DNA of 64,000 bases from Argentina anserina (taxonomy: Eukaryota; Streptophyta; Magnoliopsida; Rosales; Rosaceae): the NCBI RefSeq assembly GCF_933775445.1, contig NC_065874.1, forward strand, positions 17,317,001 to 17,381,000. The letters are read 5' to 3'. The position numbers and the translations under genes are program-made. Below the pieces are notes generated by a model, which saw nothing but the letters and a program-made list of their open reading frames with translations, was not told the origin of the DNA and ran no database searches. Shown piece after piece: positions 57,422 to 64,000 of the stretch. How positions within the stretch are numbered: position 1 is the stretch's first letter; each line of letters starts with the position of its first letter.

Positions 57422-57644
57422 TTCACGTTATATGTCAGACTATATGACATATCAGTGTTTTATTAAATCATGTGATTGTGTCACATAAAATAACACATAG
57501 TATTTTTTTTTGTATAAGTCAATTTCATGGATGGATCCATTATAATTTCACAAAAAATTACAAGACATGCATGACTCGACCATGAGCTAATTAATCGTTC
57601 ATATTAGAAATTAATCAAGGCATGACTTGTGAGCCAAGGCATGC

Positions 57645-57664
57645 CCCCCCCCCCCCCCCCCCCC
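57645..57664. repeat. C homopolymer (20 bases)
   Basis: An uninterrupted run of about 20 C between AT-rich flanks, comparable to the G run at 31513-31530. Length may be uncertain in the assembly. Confidence 0.85.
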
Positions 57665-58290
57665 GCCCTTCTTTTTAAGTATTTAATTCAAATAGATGGA
57701 TAACATTTGTGATCGAGTTTATTTATGAACTAGCAAGATAACCTGGATATATGTCAAGGACATGAGCTTGTTGAATGACTTGAATCGCTTTTCCTCATTA
57801 TTTGACGACTTGACTCCGAGATGATTTTAATTTGATAATATTCAAGTGATTGTATGGCTCAAAAACTGATATCGATATAGGAAGAGGTCAGCTCTCCAAC
57901 CACAGCTGGCATTTTAAGGACTCTTTCATCATCCCAAAATGTAAGTTATGTACGTCTCCTATTTATATTAAAGTTCAACATGTTAACATTTTTCACCTAA
58001 TCAAATTTTTTTTATCTAAACGAATATTTTCATTTTGGCGAAATCACTGTTGTCCTTGAAAGCAATAAACCTCGTTCTAATAAAGTAAAATAAACACATA
58101 TGAAATATACAATTTTGACTAAATGTACATATGCAAGCAAAGAGAATTTTACGCAAATTTAAATATTTTTGCGACGCATTTAAGGACATCAGATAAAATT
58201 TATTTATTCAACATAATTACAAATACACAACCTATAGTCTTACTCTTAGGTAAACAGCTAAAGTAGTTTAACTACTCATAATTAAAATAA
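57665..58290. other. Intergenic, no gene seen
   Basis: AT-rich sequence between the C run and the region I assign to the integrated pararetrovirus. Confidence 0.45.
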
Positions 58291-58500
58291 ATACAAACTT
58301 ACTTGTAATGAAAGCACTCCACACTATATGATTACAATTAAAAGATATTGTACACAGAATATGCACACTCACACTCAAACTATCTATTTCTTCACACTTT
58401 GTAATCTTACTATACTAGAACACTAGACTCTCTTCTTTTTCTGAAAGGTGATTTGAACTTCTTTCTTCGTTTTAATGTCCCTTCCCAAGGAAGTTCTTCC

Positions 58501-58510
58501 TCATTTTATA
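58501..58510 (-). promoter_or_regulatory. TATA box of the pararetroviral pregenomic promoter (candidate)
   Basis: The minus strand reads TATAAAATGA followed by GGAAG and a purine-rich leader. It lies in the non-coding region after the last viral frame, where caulimovirids place the promoter for genome-length RNA. No tRNA-Met primer site was found nearby, which leaves the assignment uncertain. Confidence 0.45.
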
Positions 58511-58821
58511 GCAATCAGACCCCAAGCGGAATTTAAAACCATCTCAAAAAACGGATGGCAGCGAGAGACATATTTATTTTTTGTACAGTAAAGTCAATTG
58601 TCTTCATGCATCGACAACCGCACCATAAAAGCGAAAAAAAAAATATTTTTTGCTTGGATGCGTCGGAAGTTCTTACTTTTCCATCATGTTCGTCACATTG
58701 TAATATTCCTTATTTGCACAATCATAATCTGCCAAAGAATCTTGGCTCTCATGGTTGTTTTCTTGCTCTATGTCCTCTTTCTCTTCACCATTAAATCTGA
58801 GTCATAGGGAAAAATCATGTA

Positions 58822-59400
58822 TTATTTCTCTTTCTCCACTTTTTTTAGCCACGCTGTGGTTTCTAAAGTTCCATATATTTCATTTCTCATGATAGTAGAG
58901 AAGAAATCACAGACATCTAGTGGATGATGATTATAACATATTACTATGACCTTTTCTCCACTAGCCAAAAGGCTAAACTCATTATCTCTTCGGAACATAT
59001 TTTTGAAACACATATGGACATGGCCTTCATCCATGAGATGTTGTTGGAATTACCATTTTTCCCTGAATTTCTTGAACTTCTGATATGACTTTGAATTATC
59101 CTCACATAATGATAAAGAGAGATGTAATTTTTGCGTCCGCCTACCATTTCCTATTATGGAGGAGTAGAAATAAATTTCAATGTCAAGATACATCCATCTG
59201 GTTGAATATTCTTGACTACTTGAATTATTATTTTTGGAAGATCATCCAAGTCATCATTAGACTTAGTCCAAAGATTATGCACAAATCCATTGTCTATGAG
59301 CCATAATATTTGCTTATGCGGATGTTCTGCTTGAACATCAACAAGATATCTTCTATAATAAGGGTAAGAAACTATTTCTAAGGTGGAAGGAAGCATTTTA
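58822..59400 (-). pseudogene. Pararetroviral post-polymerase frames, distal part
   Basis: Overlapping minus-strand frames (58822-59034, 58944-59147, 59154-59396) read on from one another with frame changes, so they look like one broken gene. Text such as HPHKQILWLIDNGF is protein-like but I cannot assign a family. Position suggests the gene that follows the polymerase in caulimovirids. Confidence 0.45.
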
Positions 59401-59429
59401 CCATCTCTAATCTTGTAATGAAATTCCCA

Positions 59430-60143
59430 CTAAGATAATTCTTTTAGGGCTGAAATAGAAACTCGCGCGCTTTCAGTACTTTCCAAATACTTCACTGTTG
59501 CACTACTTTCTTTTAGAGTTTCTTTCTCTTTTTCTTTTGCATGGACTCCATACAATTCTTCAGTCAGTACATTGAGGCTTTGCAAACATATATTCTTCGT
59601 CTTCCCTGTAGAAAGCTTGGAGAACATTGTCTATGATGATCTTGTGTTTGAAGGCTAATAGCCTTTTTGTCTTAAACACTAGCTCTTTAAAAATCTTTAA
59701 AGAATAGCCATGAACAATTTTCTTTCCAGTGAGTTTAGAAATTTTTCCCCTAAAAGGGAGTTTTTCTGTTTTTTGGCAAAGCAACAGCCTTGAACGGACT
59801 TGAAATGCCTATATTGTTTACCATTTGAGCGGGCTAGCCGGTCTTTTACCATGAGACCAATCAGTTGAGGTTGTATATCTAAGATACAACAAATACTCTT
59901 TACAAAGATTTTCTTCTTCATTAGGATCTTCAGCATTTGACTCGGACTTTTGTTCCCATCCTCCTGGTTTAATTTTATCATAGGCCGTAGACAGGGTTGA
60001 TTCTGCTGTTTCATAGGATACAATGAATCGATAACTTGGTCCGTCATGTAGAGGTCCAACAGTCTGGTCTCCACTTTTGTATATGTTCTAAATACTCTGT
60101 AGTTCAGATCTTTTGCTCCTAGGATTTCGCCTTTTATCTTCAT
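59430..60143 (-). pseudogene. Pararetroviral post-polymerase frames, proximal part
   Basis: The minus-strand frame 59697-60143 (148 codons, basic, starts MKIKGEILGAKDLN) continues into 59560-59784 and 59430-59627 after frame changes. It is lysine-rich. I do not recognise a domain. It lies directly after the RNase H region, as the transactivator gene does in several genera, but this is inference from position only. Confidence 0.45.
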
Positions 60144-60299
60144 CTCTATCTTCTCTTCTGAATGTTGCCATCTCTCATGTAAGAGCGTCTAGAAAAAAGT
60201 TTTTGTTACATGTAATCATTTCAACATCATACTCATACTGAGATAAAAACATTTGTTATCTCAATATTCTTCCTCTATCTACTGCATCAGTTAATTTAT

Positions 60300-60890
60300 A
60301 GTTTTTTTTTATATTTTTAACTCTCTTGTTGTCTGTTCGAACTACAAATTTATTTCCTCAAAAGGACTCAACGTCTTTGATGCTTTTGATTAGAGCTAAC
60401 ACCTCTTTATCCCTAGTGGAATAGTTTAACTCTACCGCATTAAAATTTCCTGACAGGACTTATAAATCTTTTATTGATTTGTATTTGGGGTTATTGCCAG
60501 AACTACTCTTGCCCAGTAATAATCATGTACATCTGTCTACATGAGTGATTTGGTCTCCCTCTTCTGGTAGCTGCAAAAGGGGTAGACTTCTGGTTAACTC
60601 CTTGATCTTTCTAACAGTATTATTGTCATATTCTGTGAAACACCATTTCGTCTTAGAACTAGTCTTTGGTGAGAGTAAAGCAGTGAGGCCACTAACCTGA
60701 GGGATAAAATCCCTGGCAAAGTTGACAACTCCTAAAAACCTCTACAAAGATTTTGCATTAGGGATTTGATCTGGGAATTGGCTGATTTCTTGACAATGTG
60801 TTCTTGGAGACGAATCTCTCCATCTAACATGAATGCCTAAGAAGTCTATTTCTCATTTGATTAGATGTATTTTCTTTTTTTTCCCAAAAT
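60300..60890 (-). pseudogene. Pararetroviral RNase H region
   Basis: No long frame survives, but the minus-strand translation in changing frames contains RFLGVVNFARDFIP-like text near 60720 (the connection between RT and RNase H), a DKEVLALIKSI segment near 60400 and a FVVRTDNK segment near 60340, in the order of a retroelement RNase H. Several stops interrupt it. Confidence 0.65.
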
Positions 60891-60893
60891 GAT

Positions 60894-61474
60894 TCACTTC
60901 CGAACAATGAGCTTGCACACCTGCTCTAGATGCTTCAGATGTTCATCGATAGTTCTTGAGAAGACTAAGATGTCATATATATAAACTATACATAAATCTG
61001 AATAGGGCTTGAAAATGTTATCCACCTTCATTTGGAAAATAGACAAAGTCTGTTTGAGACCAAATGACATAACCAGCCATTTGTAATGCTCTTGTGGTGT
61101 GTTCCAAAAGCTATTAATGATATGGAATCTGGGTGCATTTTTACTTGCCAAAATCCTGATTTAGCGTCAAACTTGGAAAATATCTTACCTCCTTTAAGTC
61201 AATTGATGAGGACTCTCACTTGAGCTATCTGATAACCGTCTTTAACTGTTTTTTTATTGTTGACATCCTTATAGTCAATTACCATCTTAGTTTTTCCCCT
61301 AACTTGTTTTGCATAATTTCTTACTAGGAATGCTGGGGCATGATGCGGGCTATTTGAATGTCTAATTAACCTTTTCTCAAGCAGTTCTTGAATCTGACTA
61401 TCCAATTCTTTCATATCTTTTTCCTTATTATGAGGGATATCTTTGACATGGAAGATGACATTAGCATCGTGCAT
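60894..61474 (-). pseudogene. Pararetroviral reverse transcriptase region
   Basis: The frames 61199-61474 and 60894-61151 cover the palm and fingers of RT, with a frameshift between them near 61150-61200. The upstream part has SPHHAPAFLVRNYAK and KMVIDYK, the downstream part has VMSFGLKQTLSIFQ and the active-site strand. In that strand the first of the two catalytic aspartates is replaced: the motif reads YIYD where the family has YIDD or YVDD. The enzyme copies RNA to DNA in the family; this copy cannot. Confidence 0.85.
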
Positions 61475-61485
61475 TTTAAGCTACA

Positions 61486-62200
61486 TTATACAGGGTGTCT
61501 GTCCCAGTATAGTTGAGGATCTTCACTAATTACTGGTTTCAGCAAATTCTCTATTTCTGCAAGTGTTGGCACCTTTTTCTGCTCGACTATGTTAGCGTAC
61601 ACCTTTAAGTTATGCTCTCTGATATATTCATCTTCTCCATCTGAGCTTTCTTGACCTAATGTACCTAAATCAGATCCATTAAAGTCATATTCTTCCCCTG
61701 ACTCAGGGTTTTCTAATTCTATGTTTCGCACTAGCTCACTGTGATCTTTCGAATGGTCTTTTAACAACAAAATTGGCCCTAGAATTGGCTTATAATCACC
61801 GCTCTTTGCTGTCAATCTTTGATATTAATCTGTAAACCCTTTTCCGTTGATACTTACTATTTATTTAAGGTGAAATTCCCAAAAGAACTTGTGGTTTTTC
61901 TCAAATCTAATCATTTGTGGATTTGGATCATAGTTTGTTGGAGAAGGAAATCGTTTCCTTTTAAAACATTTGCTCCTTGACTTTCACATTGATAAATGAC
62001 CTTGACGATGAAGTTCCCTCCACCGAGGGCAACCTTAACATTGCAATCCATAAGGTTCATCATTATCTCATGTTCTTGGAGCCTTTTCCCAATATTCATC
62101 GGGGATAACATATCTTTTTGCAAGAGTATACCTTGAGCCTCTCTCGATGAATACATGCAAGTGATATTTTTTATATTTGGGAAACTTTAATCATATGGTA
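61486..62200 (-). pseudogene. Pararetroviral protease and linker region
   Basis: The minus-strand frames 61911-62156 and 61486-61815 lie between the CCHC knuckle and RT, where the aspartic protease sits. The second is strongly acidic (ENPESGEEYDFNGSD). I could not find an intact D-T/S-G active-site triad, so the protease assignment rests on position. Confidence 0.5.
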
Positions 62201-62900
62201 ATGTAGTTGCTGAATTTACTAGTCTGAACTTGTTTGATTTGTTCTTTTTATCTTTGTGCAACATGCAACTTCATGAAAGTATTAATTCTTTCAATGATAG
62301 GATTTTCGACAAGATGATCTATTGTACCCTTCTATAGTATTAAGAAACTTTGTTAACTTCTTTTTCTAACTTAATGAAGTTACTAACCTCATCCTTTTTA
62401 AGTCTTCAAGTCTGACATTTTTCAACTCTTCTTCTTGTTCTATTGAATCATAGAACTTTTTATATTTATGTTCTACAAGAATATGGACTTCCTTCACTCA
62501 TGTTCTACGTCTTAACTCTACTATAAAGCACTCTTGATGATACATTTTCCTGTATCTTTACAATACATTAGAATAAACTCACTTTCTTGGATTGGGATGT
62601 AAATAACTGATGAATATCACTGGTGAATATTCTTGGATTGGGATGTAAATAACTGATAATATCAATATTCTTTTTCCAATTGAGAAGTTGTAACACAAAG
62701 ATAGGACGATGTCCTGTATCGTCGTCTTCTTTTGAACTTTCTGAAGAATTACTTTCTTACTCATCATCTAATGGGTACTCAAAAGAACAGACTGAATCAT
62801 TCTCTTCATCAGAATATGTAATCTCAAACCCCATTAGGTTTGCATACTCAATTGCTTCTTCATATTCTTCAATTAGGGCTCTTGATGATCTATTATCCTT

Positions 62901-62962
62901 TTTTGGACATTCATTTGTATAATGTCATTATGCTTTGCACAACTAACATCTACATTTCTTCA
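62901..62962 (-). pseudogene. CCHC zinc knuckle of the capsid protein (broken)
   Basis: The minus-strand translation has C-X2-C-X4-H-X4-C spacing (C.LCKA..HYTNEC) followed by PKK, but three stop codons fall inside it. An acidic stretch follows to about 62700. This knuckle lies at the end of the capsid protein in caulimovirids and contacts nucleic acid. Confidence 0.7.
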
Positions 62963-63451
62963 CTTATCTGGAAGATCCTGAAAATTTGTTTTTCTTTTTG
63001 TTGAAAAATCTTTTTCGAGTAGTAGATTTTCCTCTTTCTCCTTCAGACCATCTTTTGAAGTTTTTCCGGAATTTATATTTTTTTCTAGAAGAGAAATTAT
63101 TTCCTACTTTGTTGCTAGAGAACTTCTTTTTGTATTTTCTTTATGTGTGACATCCTCACTGCGTAGGAGTCTCCAATATCTTTGGAGACATATTTTCAAC
63201 TCCTCTGAATTGTTTCTTCGTAGTTTTGGATTTTGTTCTCTACACATTGCTTCTTCAGGAGATCCTTGACTCTTTCTATAATTCCTCTTACCGTAAAGAA
63301 TGGTAAGGGATTTTCTTTTAGAGATTGTGCTACTACATTATTTCATGATTCTGGTAATTTCTATAGTAGGTCCTTACTAGATCTTCATTATCCATGTTTC
63401 CAATAGTGTAGTAGTAAATCTGGAATTCATTTGTGTATTTTTCAAAATACC

Positions 63452-63856
63452 TCATGTTGCAGATGCTGAGTTTTTTAATATTTGCCTTAGCTCTTTCCTT
63501 TGACTGTTTGCTATGTCCCGTAACGTCTTCGCCAAATTATGCATAAATGAACATGTAAAGGCTAGAGGATTGTTGGTTTGAGCCAATTTAGCTGCCCAAT
63601 CAGGCCATTGAGCGCTCATTTTGAAGGATTGATACCATTTTTGGACTATTCCGGTCAGGGTCGACTTGTAATATGCATGAGCTTCATGGTATTCGTATTT
63701 TGAAAATACTAGGGCTTGGATTACCCTCAAGCTAGCTACCCAATTATCTATGGCCTTTCTTTTATCTTCGACTTGATCGAGATCTAGGTATACTCCTCTT
63801 TCATATACTAACTGTCCCCATTTGGGTTCAGTAGGAATGAACTTTTGAGAACTCAT
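63452..63856 (-). pseudogene. Pararetroviral capsid-region frame
   Basis: A 134-codon minus-strand frame, rich in aromatic residues (ends of segments such as HEAHAYYKSTLTGIVQKWYQ), lying upstream of the knuckle and RT. The spacing of W, Y and basic residues is like the capsid core of caulimovirids. The frame stops at 63452; the sequence continues to 62970 in other frames with several breaks. Upstream of 63856 protein-like text goes on towards the right edge, so the start lies outside the window. Confidence 0.55.
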
Positions 63857-64000
63857 TTCTCCAGGTTTTCCTGTAGGAGCTAATCATTTGGGAAACTTGA
63901 TTTTATTTTCTCTGATGATTTCCGTGGGGTTGTTCGTGATATTCTACAATATGTCCTTGAGGAGTGTCTATATTTATGATAAAAGGTTCACCAGACTCTA

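Larger units (their letters stand above)
58300..64000 (-). mobile_element. Endogenous pararetrovirus (Caulimoviridae), degenerate, truncated by right edge
   Basis: On the minus strand, from right to left, a capsid-like region, a CCHC knuckle, a protease-region stretch, reverse transcriptase, RNase H and a further set of broken frames follow one another, with a TATA-containing non-coding region at the end. This is the gene order of a caulimovirid genome and differs from Copia and Gypsy elements, which would carry an integrase. Every frame is interrupted by stops or frameshifts and one polymerase active-site residue is changed, so the copy is not functional. The genus is unresolved. The presence of coding sequence after RNase H fits genera with a separate downstream gene (translation transactivator position). 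Confidence 0.8.

Noticed and set aside
58501..58800. Primer-binding site for the pararetrovirus
   Set aside because: No TGGTATCAGAGC-like word was found on either strand near the candidate promoter.

Overview
This is an AT-rich stretch of a eudicot plant nuclear genome. Introns, NAC and NB-LRR genes, a plant organelle RNA recognition protein and many class I and II transposons show this. A rosaceous host (rose/strawberry group) is my guess from the style of the genes; the sequence does not prove it. Only four loci look like functional host genes: a SUVR3-type histone methyltransferase (21770-23429, two exons), a single-exon NAC gene (31666-32775, minus), a WTF1-type chloroplast splicing factor (about 36128-37680, minus, one frameshift near its 3' end) and a three-exon NAC090-like gene (54970-56065).

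The left third (1-20000) is transposon-dominated. A hAT element is cut by the left edge and is inserted in a Copia gag (1188-1979). The same hAT family recurs complete at 5791-8037, nested inside another hAT-like element (5143-8340) that carries a host-like gene fragment. Inside this hAT family, and in free arrays at 8990-11050 and 11075-13072, lie tandem repeats of about 500 bp. They form three diverged families (A, B, C) that share one module order and an imperfectly palindromic core. Two Helitron-like 3' ends (3323-3352, 19909-19936), a 1.0 kb hAT (16149-17162) and broken fragments of a glycine-rich RNA-binding protein gene and a KH-domain gene complete this part.

The middle (20000-38300) holds the genes. 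SUVR3 has a triple 70-bp repeat in its upstream region, and the third unit is split by a hAT MITE. Downstream lies a badly broken CC-NB-LRR pseudogene (25551-28733). It sits between inverted repeats, and a diverged copy of the SUVR3 3' flank lies beyond it, which points to an old segmental rearrangement. The NAC gene, a decayed RNase H fragment and WTF1 follow.

The right part (38300-64000) holds a dead PIF/Harbinger element (Myb-like ORF1 plus transposase with first catalytic Asp replaced by Asn), a cluster of ACAATG repeats, a 2.56 kb solo LTR with a perfect 5-bp target duplication, a broken 5' piece of a MUTS2-like gene, several small hAT/MITE elements and the NAC090-like gene. A degenerate endogenous pararetrovirus (Caulimoviridae, minus strand) runs off the right edge. 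Across the window one hAT MITE family occurs four times, each copy with a visible 8-bp target site duplication.
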